Positions 9,656 to 24,200 of a DNA stretch of 64,000 nt are shown piece by piece. Numbering within the stretch: the stretch's first letter is position 1; each line of letters opens with the position of its first letter. The stretch comes from Barthelona sp. PAP020 (Eukaryota > Metamonada: BaSk clade). The DNA lies in the NCBI GenBank assembly GCA_040182905.1, contig JARQWU010000029.1, forward strand, positions 1 to 64,000, given 5' to 3'. The notes beneath the pieces were generated by a model that ran no database searches, was not told where the DNA came from, and saw only the letters and a list, made by a program, of their open reading frames with translations. Position numbers and translations under genes: made by a program.

Positions 9656-11875
9656 TCACATCATATGACAACTATCTTTATGTACAATTTTTTGAGATAC
9701 CTCATCAAAAATTTCTTCCGAAACATATTCATAAACAACAGAAGGTTCATAACCAGCACATAACAAACGATTACAATCGTAATTTAAAGCCATTGTCCAA
9801 AGATGACATGGCGTGTGAACCTTTTGAAGAACTTGGCCAGTTTCTCTTTCAATTATTGTGAAAGATTTATCATTGGCACATGAATAAATCAACGAACTGT
9901 CTTGAGAAAAAAATAGTGAATATACACAACTGCTGTGAATTTTGTATTTTCTTAACAAAAACTTAGAATCAACATCAAACACTCGAATATCAAATACATT
10001 GTCTCCTGTCACCCAATATTTGCTGTTTGGAGAAAAGTTTCCAGAAACAACAAAACTTTTTCCATGATCCCAAACATAAATTTCCTCAAAAGTCTTCAAT
10101 GAGAACAATTTTGAAAAGCCATCATTGGAAACAGTAGCAAAGTATCTTAAATCTGGACTAATTCTTACTGATTTAACTCTATCTATATGTGGCTTAAATT
10201 CTTTATAAATTTGACCATCAATTGAAAAAATAGCAACAAAACCGTTATCCATTCCGATTGAAAGTAAATTATTGTCTGCACCAAACCAAACGTGATTAAT
10301 ATCATGAGAAAAATTTTCAAAAAGATGTACAGGTGTCCAAGTTTTTGTTTCAAAAATAGTCACTGCAAAACTAGAACTTATTGCTAAAAATTTTGAATTG
10401 GGACTGAAATTCAATCCAACAGCAGTAATATTTTCCTTTTTGATAAGTTTAATATGAGTTTCCGCATCGTAAACACAAAAAGTCTTCTCATCACCAGCTA
10501 TAACGAAATATTTACCGTCGTTACTATAATCCATTGCATAAACATACTTGTTATCGAGTTCTTTAATGAAAACAGGTGTTTCTTCAAATCTAGCTTTTGG
10601 GGTTTCAATCGAACTAACACTCGAAGTATCATGATCATGTAACTCATTCCATAACCCTCCTTTATCATCATCATCAGAAATGTATATTTCATCTTCATTA
10701 ATTATTGAATCAAAAGTAGTGATATTGTTATCAAATGAATTTAACCTTGTTGACATGTCACTTAATTGATCAGTTAATTCATCAACCTTCATTTGCAAAT
10801 CTTTATTTTTCTTTTTCCATTCAATTTGTTCAATATCATGTTTAAGCTTCAATTTATCAATGAATATCTGGAATTTTTCCTTTTCAAAAAGCAATTTTTT
10901 ATTCTTTTGCTCAAGAATTTTGATTCTATTTGATAAATCTTTGATGTTTCTTTCAAGTTGTTGTTCCTTATATGTGATGAAATTCTTCTTTTGTTGTAAT
11001 AACGTAGTTCTCTTCAAAAAAATCTTTTCATCAAATCCAAGCACTGCACAACGTCCAATTAAAACATCTAAAAAATCAATCAACATTGAAAAGGTGGGTC
11101 TTTCAGACGGTTCAATTAAGAAACATTGTTTTATCAATGTAAAACCCGGAATCTCATCAAGTAATTCATCTTCAAACGGAATTCCGTTTTTCAACAATTT
11201 TTCAATGATATTTTCATTGCTCATATTCTCAAATGGAGTAATTCCAGTAATCAATTGAATGAAGACAACACCAAAAGACCATATATCACTCATGAACCCA
11301 TTAATTGTTTGTTGATCATTTACCATCTCTGGAGAAGCATATTTGACTAAATTTGGAAAACTACTGACGGTCACATCACTCTTGGTTGAGTAACTAAACC
11401 CAGAAATTATTGGAACATACGTTTTATCAGAACTAAGCTTTAAATACACGTTATTCAGATTAAATCTTCCATGAATTATATTTTTCTTTTGACAATCATT
11501 AAAACAAGTTGCAATTTGCATCATAATTATAATTTTTTCGTTTAAATATAATTCAGTAATCATAGTTGCCAAATTCATCTCATAATATTCCATTACTATA
11601 CCCTTTTTATCTTCAATATCAGTAATTCCCAAAATTTTTACAACATAAGGATTATCCGAAGTAAATAATAAATATTCTTCTGCAAATTTCTCTTCAGATA
11701 TCTCATTTAAGAAACATTTAATCAATACCATATTTTGAGCCATTTTGGCAAGATGAAAACATTCAAAATTGTTTTTTAATATATTTGGTTTAATTATATT
11801 CAATTCATGGGAAGGAATATATTCAGGCAATGCTTTTTTATCTGAAATATTTGGAATATTTGCATTTGTATTCAT
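9656..11875 (-). CDS. Pseudokinase-coiled-coil-propeller protein with CaaX box
   Basis: A 739-residue protein with an N-terminal protein kinase fold (about residues 25-275), a coiled coil (about 285-385), an acidic linker, a WD40 propeller (about 425-715) and a C-terminal CHMM that fits a CaaX prenylation box. The kinase fold keeps Lys53 in VLIK, the SPE equivalent of APE at 181-183, and DIWSFGVVFIQL. The catalytic loop reads HGRFNLNN instead of HRDLKPEN (135-142), and the metal-binding DFG region reads ISGFS near 157-161. Both essential aspartates are lost, so phosphotransfer is unlikely. I infer a membrane-tethered signalling scaffold. Other members of the family in this window are the kinase-less gene at 8286 and the pseudogene at 48035. 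Confidence 0.8.
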   Translation of the reverse strand: MNTNANIPNISDKKALPEYIPSHELNIIKPNILKNNFECFHLAKMAQNMVLIKCFLNEISEEKFAEEYLLFTSDNPYVVKILGITDIEDKKGIVMEYYEMNLATMITELYLNEKIIIMMQIATCFNDCQKKNIIHGRFNLNNVYLKLSSDKTYVPIISGFSYSTKSDVTVSSFPNLVKYASPEMVNDQQTINGFMSDIWSFGVVFIQLITGITPFENMSNENIIEKLLKNGIPFEDELLDEIPGFTLIKQCFLIEPSERPTFSMLIDFLDVLIGRCAVLGFDEKIFLKRTTLLQQKKNFITYKEQQLERNIKDLSNRIKILEQKNKKLLFEKEKFQIFIDKLKLKHDIEQIEWKKKNKDLQMKVDELTDQLSDMSTRLNSFDNNITTFDSIINEDEIYISDDDDKGGLWNELHDHDTSSVSSIETPKARFEETPVFIKELDNKYVYAMDYSNDGKYFVIAGDEKTFCVYDAETHIKLIKKENITAVGLNFSPNSKFLAISSSFAVTIFETKTWTPVHLFENFSHDINHVWFGADNNLLSIGMDNGFVAIFSIDGQIYKEFKPHIDRVKSVRISPDLRYFATVSNDGFSKLFSLKTFEEIYVWDHGKSFVVSGNFSPNSKYWVTGDNVFDIRVFDVDSKFLLRKYKIHSSCVYSLFFSQDSSLIYSCANDKSFTIIERETGQVLQKVHTPCHLWTMALNYDCNRLLCAGYEPSVVYEYVSEEIFDEVSQKIVHKDSCHMM

Positions 11876-12248
11876 ATTCTAATTTTTCTGGAAATATTTC
11901 GTGTGAATACTCTTTCTTATATCGTTAATAAAGGTCAAATATTTGTTAACAAAAAAAAAATGACTTTGAATATTCAATATTTCATTATTGTCACAACACT
12001 TTAAAGAAATAAATTTCTTCTTGTAATATATTAAGAAATCTAACAATAAAGGGAGTTATTAAATGGATTGGAACAATGATATTAGTGTTTTCCTTTTTTA
12101 TGTCATTGAAATTCATTCATAAGGTTATCATAAATAGATATTTTATACTTTTTAATCTTCAATCAAGTATTTGAATGATAAAACTTTTGTACTTGGCTTC
12201 ACATTGATAAAAAAGTAAAATATTTACAAATAAACTTCATAAAAAAGA
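11876..12248. other. Intergenic region
   Basis: 373 bases between two minus-strand genes, very AT-rich, with a run of nine A at 11951-11959. No gene, RNA or ordered repeat was recognised. It should contain the promoter of the 9656-11875 gene and the 3' end of the giant ankyrin gene. Confidence 0.5.
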
Positions 12249-15200
12249 TCAGGCTTTTTTATATTCACTGGGAATTTTTCCAAAAACATCTGCCACAGTC
12301 ATAGCCCCTGCAAAATCCATTAAAAGCAAATTATATATTTGATTATTTCCACTTAATGCAGCTAAATGTAAAGCATTACGACCATTGTCATCAGTTTTGT
12401 TTAAATCTGAAAATTTCGTCAAAACGCTCACAGCTATTAAATCATTAAGATGTACGGCTGTAGTAATTGGTTGTTTCTTCAATCTTTTGATTTCATTGGT
12501 GAAAACAACGCATAATTTTTCTAAATGTGAATAACACTGATTTCTGATTGTTCGTACAAATAAATTGTAGATTTCATGGTCCATAATTGAAATTGTACCT
12601 TTAATTTTTCTGATTAACCTACTGACTTCTACATTTTCAATATCCCAATATTCAATTGCAACATTTAACAACTCGACATTAAAGTCAAATGTAACATCAC
12701 GGTTTTCAATGATGTGATCAATTAGATCAAAATTACGTTGAATTATTAAAGTTTTCATATTAGAAGGATGTAAGATAGTGCATTGATTGTTGCTTTCAGA
12801 GATTATTCTCAAAACTGGACGAATATTGAATTTCTTTGCAAGATCAACCAAAGTATGGTCTTTATAAACACTATCACCGTCTGTTGTAATAATATTCGTT
12901 AATTCAACATCAAATTTTAACAATAATTCACAAATGTCACTAGACACAACATAACTACCATCTAAATAGATTCTAGGATACGATCCCTTATTATATCGTA
13001 ACCCCATTGCATGAGCAAAAGGACATATGGCATCAATAGGATGTTCACTAGCGGAAATTCCACTATCCACCAATAATTTTACGACTTCGATTCTTTTGGT
13101 ATGAATAGCTTCAACAATCAATTGGTGCTTTTGAACAAGGGTTAGACTAATGGATAAATGTTTCAAATGTTCTTTGATAATTTGAACTTCTTCACAAGCT
13201 TTAATACTCTTGATGGCTTTTTCAAAGACAAAAGAAGTCCATAATAATACAGGACTCAATGAAGAAGATTCAAGAAAAGCTAATAGATTGAAGAATTGTT
13301 TTTTGAAACAATCATCATAACACGTACGAATGGATTCAAATGTATTTTTTTGATAATTAGATTGTAAGAATTGAGCTTTATCTATGTAAACACGTTTTCC
13401 TGATAATAAAGCTAATTTTAATTCAAAACTCCACAATGGCTTCAAAAGTATGTTAAAATCGTCTATTCTTCCAGCAATATACAACAAAGTTGCTTCTCTC
13501 AAAGCCAATTTCTCATTGATTGTCGAAAGGAATAAACAATTGAGGAATAAATCAATTATACTGTAAAATATCGTATATTCTCCTAATCTTTCATTCTTCT
13601 TTGCATCATTAATCCAAATTTTATTAAAACAACATTCATGCAGATAATGTTCGATATTCGTCTGTTTCTGTTCCAAATCAGCATGAGTATCTTGACTAAC
13701 ACTAGTATTATTCAAAATAATATTCTCAAAATTATTCAGAACTTTGCTAGAAACATCAATATAATAATCAGATAATCTCATAATTGCTACATTGATTTCA
13801 TTCTCATCAACATTATCATTATCAAGACTATTAATGACGGTTAACATGATAGCATCATTTACATTAACTGAAGCACTTGTTGATTGTTCATGATGTAATA
13901 ATCTTTTCAAAGTATACCTTCTGAGATCAATTTGTTTCTCTTCTTCTAAATCTTCGTTCAAAGTTTGTTCTAAAATTGAATTAATGGTTTCAATGGTTTT
14001 AGGAACATTGCTTATAAGGTTGATGAACTTTTTAAAAAGATCAGCAAAATATATCAAATGTGCTGATAAAGCAATGATAGTTGAAGGTAAGATTTCATTT
14101 AAATTATGAGTAGCTTTTCCTAAATAATCTAATAGAGTATTTGCAATATTTTCAACATTTAAAAATTTATAAAAAGTTTCCAAAACATTTGAAGAAATTG
14201 AATCAAATTTATCCAAAATCAATTGCAAAATAGAAACAAAGATTTCTCCTTTCAAACCAAGAAAAATACCATCAATACCATCAAAATAATCGTTTGATTG
14301 TGTAGGAATGATTTTTTCCATAACTTCAAATATTGATTTAAGATATTGAACAAATATATATTCTTCAGCAATATTTACATGTTTCAATAGATTAATTATT
14401 GTTCTTTCAAAATCTTTCAATAATTCATCATCAATATCTTTCAATTTATCCATTATGTTTCTAAAAAAGTCTAACCATAAAGCGTTTGTTGTTGTCAAAT
14501 TTATTATACTATCTAAACATTTAAAATACCCATACTTTAATGAAAGTTTAAAAAGTAACTTAATATTGGAGCAATTCAACATCGATTTGATCACTTCTAA
14601 AGTACAATTATAAATATCTAGATTATTTTCACCTCTAAAGAATAAGTTTTCGATAACATCTTCATAATCTTCAAGAACAACCTCTGTTTTATGAACTTGG
14701 TTCAATAGTTTTTTCACAACACCAGCTTTATTCAAATCTAAACTAATATTTAAGAAACTCATTAAGCGTTCAGTATCAATATGGTTGTCATTGAACAATA
14801 ATTTTTCAATAGCGATTGGATTTCCAAATCTAATAATGTCACTTTCAGAAATGTTAAAATTCAAGCACCATTCACAAATTTCAATAGAATTTTCTTTCAA
14901 AAATAATTCAACATATCTATTACTGATGATTGAATGAACATCTTCATCCAATAACTCACTGAGAGCACAAAAGATCAATTGAATAGGTTTCACAGAATCC
15001 ATTCTTGCAAAATCTAACACCAATCTATCTAATGTTTTTTTAAAGGTATTTACATGTTCAGAACTCAATTTAAACAGCTTAAACAACAATTCGTTTTCAT
15101 GTATCAATTCAGCATAATCACTGGTCTCATTCATATCAATCTGAATCCTACTCAGTATATAATACCATGCTGATTTCTTTTGTGCATCTTCATCAATTAA

Positions 15201-18200
15201 AAATTCTTCGGGAATATACAAACTATCCCAATCCACCATATCAATGATCTTTTTGTTATCAACTTCTTGTACCAACATTTCGGTAATTAAACAACGATGC
15301 GTACGAGGATTCTTTTCAATAAATAATCCCGAAATAATCTCATCTTTATTCAAAAAGGCAAAGATAAACTTTAACAAGTCTGGATTAAGCGTGAATTGCA
15401 GATGATTCTTGGTGAAAACAAACTTTTCTTTTTCAATTAAATATTCAAAGATCTTTACATTACTGAGATTTAATAGTCCTTCAACAACAAATTGTTTTCC
15501 TTTTTTTTCAATCAACCTATTGTAACAATCATTGAAAAATTCTTCATCAACGCCTAATACCATCTCAAGGGGATATTTTCCACCATTTTCTCCCTTAGCA
15601 TTTGTATTTGAACTCTGAAACAATAGATCTAATTTTTCCTCCTTTTCCCATACATCCAATGTCATTTTTGCCCATGTAAGATTTGGATTTTGAGGATCCA
15701 AAAACCTGTGCATCACTGTTTCATTATTTAAATTAATATTTGTAAATGCAATCGGTCTTCTTTTGGGTTTAATAAATTTTTCAAACATTTCAACAGTTAA
15801 GTTGCTCTTGTGCAAGACGAAACCATATCCTTCGTAATTTACATCATAACATCTTGTCCAAACAGTGTCAACGATGTACACATCCAAAAATTGAATAAAG
15901 ATTTCACCTCGCATGCAAGCCAACTGAGTGACTGTATAACCATCAAAATTAACTTTTTCTCTTGCAATACTCTGATAATACTTTCTGTTCCATCCTTCAT
16001 CAGCCACCTCCCATTGAGTGTTTTGAATGGATTTAATTCGTTTGCACATGAAAATGAATTGTTCACAGAGGCAGTTCAAATTTGCCTTACCCCAACTCCA
16101 ATACTCATTTTCAGTAATCAAACCTTTATTGAATTTGCTTAATTGTTCTTGCTTTAATTCTTCCGATAATGGCTCACGAGGATCACTACAAATGATGTGG
16201 AATAAATGACCAAATGGTGAGTCCAAATGCATCCAATTTAACATTGAATCCTTGGAAAAAGCATTGATTCCATTGTATAAGTTTAACAATTTACCTATAG
16301 TGGTATATTCAGGTTGAATTAATTCATTTTGAGATTTAATATTTTGAATTTTCATCTCATATTCCTCATCAAAAAATTGAGAAGGGTTGAACAGAACAGC
16401 AATTACATCTATGTTTATATTTTCGACAAAAGCATTCATAAACTCGTATAAATGATCATTAGGACACAATTCAATACAAGTAAAATTTTCATTGTTCTTC
16501 TGTAACAACATCTTAGGAGTAACTCTTGAAGATAGAGTCTTTAATAATGTTGTTGGTGAATATTCTTCAGTAGCTTCATTCATATTTCTGGCAATAATGT
16601 GAAATATGGAATCTGGTTCAGCAAACGTTAAATCAGTAGTTTTCAATAACTCATAAAATAATGGCATGACACGATTTGTATCTGGATATAACGCTAACCT
16701 TTGTATTGGCGTTAATTCATTAAAAGTAGCGTTTGCATATTTTTCTGCCAATGTTATACGCGATTTCTGTTCTTTGATAGCATCATGACATTCATCATCT
16801 TCATCATCTTCGTGATGTGTAATAATTTCATACATTTGTTTTACTTCTTGCAAACTATGCCCTGGACTTGCATCATCAAACTTTGTCTCATTCATCATTT
16901 CTGTATTATCATTGTTTTTAGCTGATTCAATATTCATAAACAAGTCAGAACTATGTTCATGACTTGGTACTTTTTCGATAGATTTGTTATCTTCGTCATC
17001 ACTCAGTTCGAAATCAAAATTGAAAATCGGATTGAAATCTGGACCGAAACTAGGACTAGGCATAAGATCCAACGAATAAGCACTATCAACAACAACAAGT
17101 TCATCATCAACAACAATTGAAGACTTAAATTCAAGCAAATTCTTTTCCTCTTCTTCCATGTTTTCAATTTCAACTTTTTCATCCTCATCTAAATTCAAAT
17201 TCAATAATTCTTCAGTAAGAGGGCTTGGACTCAACCCTGGGCTTATACCGGGACTAATACCAGGACTTAAAGAAGGACTCGCGCTTGCAATATATACTGT
17301 GCTTCCAACAATATCATTTTCTTCTTCTTGAAATAATTCTGAAGCATGTTTCATGAGACTTGTAGCCAAATCAAATTGCTCATTAGAAATCAACAAATTC
17401 AATAACCCACCATCTTCATAAATATAGTCCATTGCCTTTGTACATTGTATCATAGTCAACAATGCCTTAATATCCAATGAAAGCATGATGTCAATCAATT
17501 CTTTGGAGTTAACATTAACAAAATATCTCAACAACATTAATAGCCAAACACCGTTAGTAGCTTCCTTTGTTACAGCAAAAAGTTCCCTGGGTAAATCTCT
17601 ACCAAACTCATTTTGGAGATTTTGATCAAAAAAGGCAGCAATTCCCAAGACTTCTTTCTCTTTAAGACAATGAGTCTGAATAATCTCAATGAATATGGGT
17701 TTTGTGTATGAATTCATAGGATTAAAGACAATTGAAGGTAAAACGTAAAGAACAAATGTACGAATCGATTTCAAATAAACTGGTTTTTCAAGCTTGATAC
17801 AATTTAAAACAAATTCATCTCTGTTTGATACATTTTTCAATGGGTCAAACATTTTAACAATTTTTCGAACATATTTATCATCGTTATGAATTAAATAAGG
17901 TAATTTATCTAAAATAAGATCAATCGTCAACAAATGATGTAACCTTCTGTGAGATAAACTGAAATCAATAATCAATTGAGCATATTGATCATCTACTACT
18001 GTGAATAGATCGGACAATACAACGTTTTTCATCACTTCAACAAAATAATCCTTTTGGAAAGCATATAAGAAGTTGAAAATTGTACACTTACCAACATAAA
18101 TTAATTCTATGTTAATTTTTTCAGTTAATTCAGTTAAATGGACATTTAACTTTTCAAATAATTGGAACTTTTCCTGTAATATACAATGATAAAAAACACC

Positions 18201-21200
18201 TTCCAAATCATGACCTTTACAATGTCTCAAAAACTTTGAAAGGAAAGTAACATCATTTATAGCAATGATTTCTTTCAACAATGATAATTCATCCTCTATA
18301 TTCAATGTAAAAATATTTGAATCTGTTTCTAATTCTGATTTTACAATTGTTTTTTCTTCTATATTGATAATGGAAGAAATTAAATCATAAAACACGATAA
18401 AAGAACGATATTTAACAGCTAAATGCAATATTTTAACAAATTGAATGTTGTCTTGAACAATATCTTTGACATCTTTGATTTTGATATCAAAACCAACAAT
18501 ATCTTCGATAGAATTGGTTAAAATATTGTTTTTCTCATTCTCTTTTTGATAATTAGATATGTAAGATGAAATAATAATTTGACATTGAAAGATGAAATCT
18601 AAACTGTTTTTAGCAGTGTTTTCAAATGATTTAAATTTTTGTTTCAATTCAAACAAACGTACAATGATGTTATTAAAGATCATACTGGTATGATGAGGGA
18701 TTCTTGTTAACAAATGTTGAATCAAATCAATAACAACTTCTTCAATACCAATTTTCTTATGATTATCTGAAACCATATTATTATTAATGGAAGTACGACG
18801 AGGTATATATATCAAATCTACATCCAAAAATTGATTATTTTGATTTAACAAAACAAGTATATCTTTAGTAACATCAAAAGAACTGATGAATTCAATGTTA
18901 TGAACGATTAAATAATCAAAATAATGTAAAAGTGATAGAATATAAGTTAAAAATTCAATACACCCAATCTTCATTTGTTTTTCTTTTAAAATATTTCCAT
19001 ATTTTGCTAAAGAAATACATTTTTCAATAACTATATATTCATTATTTATCTTATATTTATAAACATGTTTTAAAATATTAATAAATATGTAATCTTTCAA
19101 TGATAAACATAAAACAAGATTATCTTCATCATTTTTGACTTCTAAAATCTCTAAAACAATCATAACCTCTTCGTTAAATGTATAAGGAATGATTTCACTA
19201 TTAACATTTTCTAATACAACCTTTTCATTAGCAAAAACATCATGATTTGAATAAAAATCATCAAAAATCAATTGTTTTAAACGATAACATACTTCATTCA
19301 TAGTAATTCTTTGTTTATAATCATATTCAATACATTTTGAGATTAATGTTCTTAAACCTTTATTATTAATACAATTTAAATCTAAAAACATTGTTTTTGG
19401 ATTCAATCTCCAAGTTGAATAAATGGAAATACGATTTAAATGATCATATGGCCATTTATTCATGAACATTAAATAAATCATTAAACCAAATGAAAAGACA
19501 TTTGAAAAAGTACCATTTAATTGTTCAATAAATATTTCAGGTGCAATATATCTGATATCTTCAGTAAATAAAGATGATATAACGTAAGGTACATTGTAAA
19601 CATTTATGTTAAAATCACATAAATAAGGTGATAATTTTTGTTTATCATTCTTATCATTTAAAATAATTAATGAAGGAGATAACAAAGGTAAAGTTATATT
19701 TTTAGTATGTAAATAACATACAGTGTTAGCAATTTCCAATAAAATCTCCAATTTTGTATTAAAATTAAAATTGAATCTGATTTCATTTTTACTGTCCAAA
19801 TTTAAAAAAGCCTTGTTTAATGAAATTAGATTGAATTCACCATGATTATTATGGTTTAAAATATTCTTGTGAGAAAAGGCTTTAGTAGCAAGTAACAAAT
19901 TTACTTGCCTCTCTTCAATCAAATTCTTTACAATCCTTTTAATATTTTGCCTTAATATTTTATTAATGAATTGATAATTAAAGTATAATGTTGAAAAACT
20001 TTCTGTCCTTTCTGTCAAAGGTCTGCTCATAGGTGGTAAAGGTGGTAACAACACTTTTTTCTCATTTTTCTCATTTGTTTCTTGTATTATAGGAGAATAT
20101 GGTATAGGAGAACCTGGAGAACCTGGAGAACTTGAAGAATGAGTATGATGATCAATCTTAACATCATATTCTTGTTTCACCGTATTAATAGTCAATGGCA
20201 TTGGAATTGTACTGTCTTTAGTTGATTCTTTGTCATCAACAGTAGTCAATAATAGACCACTCCATTCATTCTTTAAATTATTGAACAAACCATAACTATA
20301 AGAATTAGAACTAGATATCACTTCAATAGGTAATGAATCAACATGTTTATTGTGGATAATTTTATAATTATTCAAAACAACACTCCAATAACTCTCATTG
20401 CTCAAAGCAAAATCAATTGCACTGTATCCATCTTTATTCACAACATCTAATAATTTTGGATGTTCAACAAGAATCTCATGAATCAATGACCAATTTTCCA
20501 AGGGATAATTTGATTGAGATAGACAGAACAAGAATGTCTCATTATTTTGATTCACAGAAAAAGGGTCACCACCTAACTTAAACAAAAGTTTTATACTGTT
20601 AATATTTGCTCTATTTAAAATTAAATAATGCAATAAAGGTCTTCCATGAATATTAACACTGATATTAGACCCAAAATCAATCAGAATTCGAGATAAAGTC
20701 TCATTTTGATAAAAGATCGAATGAAATAATGATGAAACCTTCCTTAAATTACTGCTGCCATTGCCATTCTTTTTCTGTTTTTCATTTGATTGAGAAGATG
20801 CTAATTGAGTCATGGAAAAAGGTAGATCAGTCTCTTCATCCATATGAACAGTCAACATTGAGAATTTATCCAACGGCAAAATATCAGGTCTACGCATCGA
20901 CAACAACTTATATATATCATACAGATATCTTAAACCTGTTGTATCATTACTATTTATAACGTAACTAAAAGCACTCATCTGATAAGTATCAATAACACCA
21001 AATAAAGGCAGATACATATCTTTTTCAGAAACCAAAAAATGTTTGAATTCGCTCAAAATGTTTTCATTATTGATAAGCAAATTTATTAAGGCATTCTTAT
21101 CCGTATGATTTTCAAAATTAGCAAGTATTGCAGATCGCACAGCAAATATCAATATGAAAGGTGTTCTACCAAGTTGATCTTTTTGCATCCAAGCTTCTTT

Positions 21201-24200
21201 CAAATCATTTTCAGTAAATTGATTGTTTCCAAGATCTTTTGCTCGAACCATCATTTCTAACAATTCTTTAAAACAACGATATGCTCCAGTAGCAATGGCT
21301 AAATGTAAACAATTTGCAGTTTCTTTGTTGGTTTCAGTATCTTTATTATAATTACTGACATTATTTGTAAGATTTGGAAATGTTTCAAATGAATGCAACA
21401 TGATAGGTTGATCTCCTCTAATAACTAATTCAAATGGATGTTCAGAATTATTTTGTACCATAGGAATAGCTTTATTCACATTCTCGATCAAAACAGCAAA
21501 CATATGTGGTCTAGCAAAGCGAATGGCATAATGAATAGGTAAATAACCATTTGTATCAAATTCAACAGTACCAGTAACATATTTAGCATTTAATAAATTG
21601 AATGCTAGACCACTTTTATGTTCAATAGCTAAACTTACTGGTAATCTATTTTGTTTATCACTTACCAAAGTCCAAGGTTGACGAATTCCTTGATTCCCTG
21701 GGATGCTTAACCCTAGTTTCTTTTGAGTTTTTAAATACATCAGGCACAAATGACTGTTATATTGAGCTGCTACATGAATCAGGGTTCGACCATCTTCTAA
21801 TTTACTACAAAGCTTATCATCATCGAAATTTTTAACTAATTCTTCAAAAATTTGGGAATGGTCATGTTTCAATGCAATTGCATGAGGGGGTAAACCTTCA
21901 CCATCAGGTAAATCGGTTGAACGTTGTCTACAAAACAAAAGAAAAACATCAAAATTACCGGATTCAATCGCTAAATGGTAAGGGTGTTTTTTAAACATGT
22001 TATCAGTGTTCAACAAATGCCTAAATTGAATAAATTCAGTAACAATTGCTAAATTACCTAATTTAGCCCCAATATGTAAAACAGTATAACCTCGATAATC
22101 GAAATATGTTGCTATTCTATCTCTACTAAAAGAAAAATGGGTCTTAAATTGTTCAAATCTATCACAAGGCTTATTTACACTATTATTTAACAAGGAAACA
22201 ATTAAACAATTGTGTTTATCCTTGTTATCTTTTTCTAACAGTTCAAGTGCTTTATTGGTACTCCAGGAGTCTAAAATATTAGTAAGATAATCCAAAATCA
22301 TTTCAAAATCATCATTATCAGGTATTTCTTTTCGCTTTGCCAGATAATGAAAAATTGTCTCATTTCGATAGTCTTGATGAAATAATTGATCTTCTAAATG
22401 ATTCTGATTGTTTAATTCAATCAAAATTGCTAAAACAACCTTATCCATCTTTTGTTTAATAGCAATCATCAAAGGTGACCTTTTCAAACTGTCACATTGA
22501 ACCAAAATATTTTCAACTTGAAAAAATACCGTTAATTGGGGTGGATTTATTCTGTTTTTTAGATATAGCATCAATATACTATTACCATAATGTGAATCAA
22601 TGAAATTATATGGCAATAATTTGGTCAATAATTCAATTGTTCTGTTTTCAACATCCCATAATTGATGTTTTCCTATCAATTCATAAATTCCTTGATAATT
22701 AAGTCTACCCTTGGTAATCATCTTAACAATTTCATATTCACCATTTCTGATTGCAGTTTTCAAAGGAGTTTTCCCCAATTTATTTGGAACAGATTTTTCA
22801 ATACCGTATTTCATCAATAAATCACAAATAGCAATATTACCACAAACACAAGCTAAATGAAAAGGAGTGAAACCAAATTCATCCACTTCATTGATAATTG
22901 AAGAATCAATTTGCATGATTTCATTGAGTAGATGAAATTTATCGAATATTACACAATAATGCGCAATATTTCTGCCCATTTCAGTGGTTAATCTGAAATT
23001 AATATCTGGATATTGTTTGAAAAAATTCTTAAATTTTCCTTCATAATTCAACATCGATAATATTCCTTCATGTTCAGTGTTAATGCTCTTTATCATAGAA
23101 TTAAAAGTTTCAGTGTTTTGAAAACAAAATTCTAAAGTGGTTGTTAAGGGTTTTTGAACTTGAATACTCAAATGGTGCATCAAGAGTCGATTGGTTTTGA
23201 CAACCACTTCTGAAATAATACTGGGCAATTCATTTGTTGAAGCGATGATTTCTGTGTTAGATTCTCCTCCACCATAAGGTAATAATTTAGGAGTAATTCC
23301 AGTTTTTGTCTGTTTAAAACAAATCAAAAATGTTTGAAACTTGGAGAACTTTGATAAATATTCAACACAGTAATGTATTTTATTAATGAAATCTAACACT
23401 TGGATACTATCGATACAACGACTCAATAAAACATTCAGATCTTTGGAATCACTCAAATTTTCCAGTAAACCATCAATATTTTCTATAATTAATCCAAAGT
23501 ATATCATATTGGGTTTATCAGGGGTCTCGCGTTGCAAACAAATACCAACAGGATCAATCAACTCAGGATGTTTAATTAGTAACAATAAAATAGAATCCCA
23601 CATGAATTGACTACGAACTTCCATCAATAACGGAGAAACCAGAATATACAGTTTCTCTTGATATGTGATTGACTTAAATGTGAATTCAGTATTTTCAAAA
23701 AGAACTTTATTGATGGTAATATCACTTCTATCAATATTTGGAACGGAAGGTAAAACTTTATCTCTGACAAATTCAAACATATTTGCTTCTTTTAAATGAG
23801 TTCTTGAATGAAAACTCCAAAAATCTTCAAACTCTTTAGAAGGATATTGGATTGTACTATCTGACATCTTTTGAGCAAGATCAAAATCAATATCTTCAAT
23901 TTTTTCAATGCATGCGCAGCTAACAAAAACACTTTTGACATCATCTTTAAGATACGGTAAGTTGCTAAACTCAATATACTTCTCAGATTTTATTTGAAGA
24001 GAATACCCATGAATCCATTGATAAAATAATCCAATAGAACCAATGGATAAATTCTTTACCAAACAAGGTTCTATTTGAGGAATAAACTTATTATGGTCAA
24101 AAGGAAAAAGATCATACAAAAATGCAGGCAAATTCTTAATCTCCATCCCAATTGGCATGATAATTGATTTTTCTTGTTTTCTTGAAGAAAATGCCAGAAG

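Noticed and set aside
9598-9861. 87-codon frame on the plus strand
   Set aside because: Most of it is antisense to the pseudokinase-propeller gene, whose sequence is clearly the coding one.
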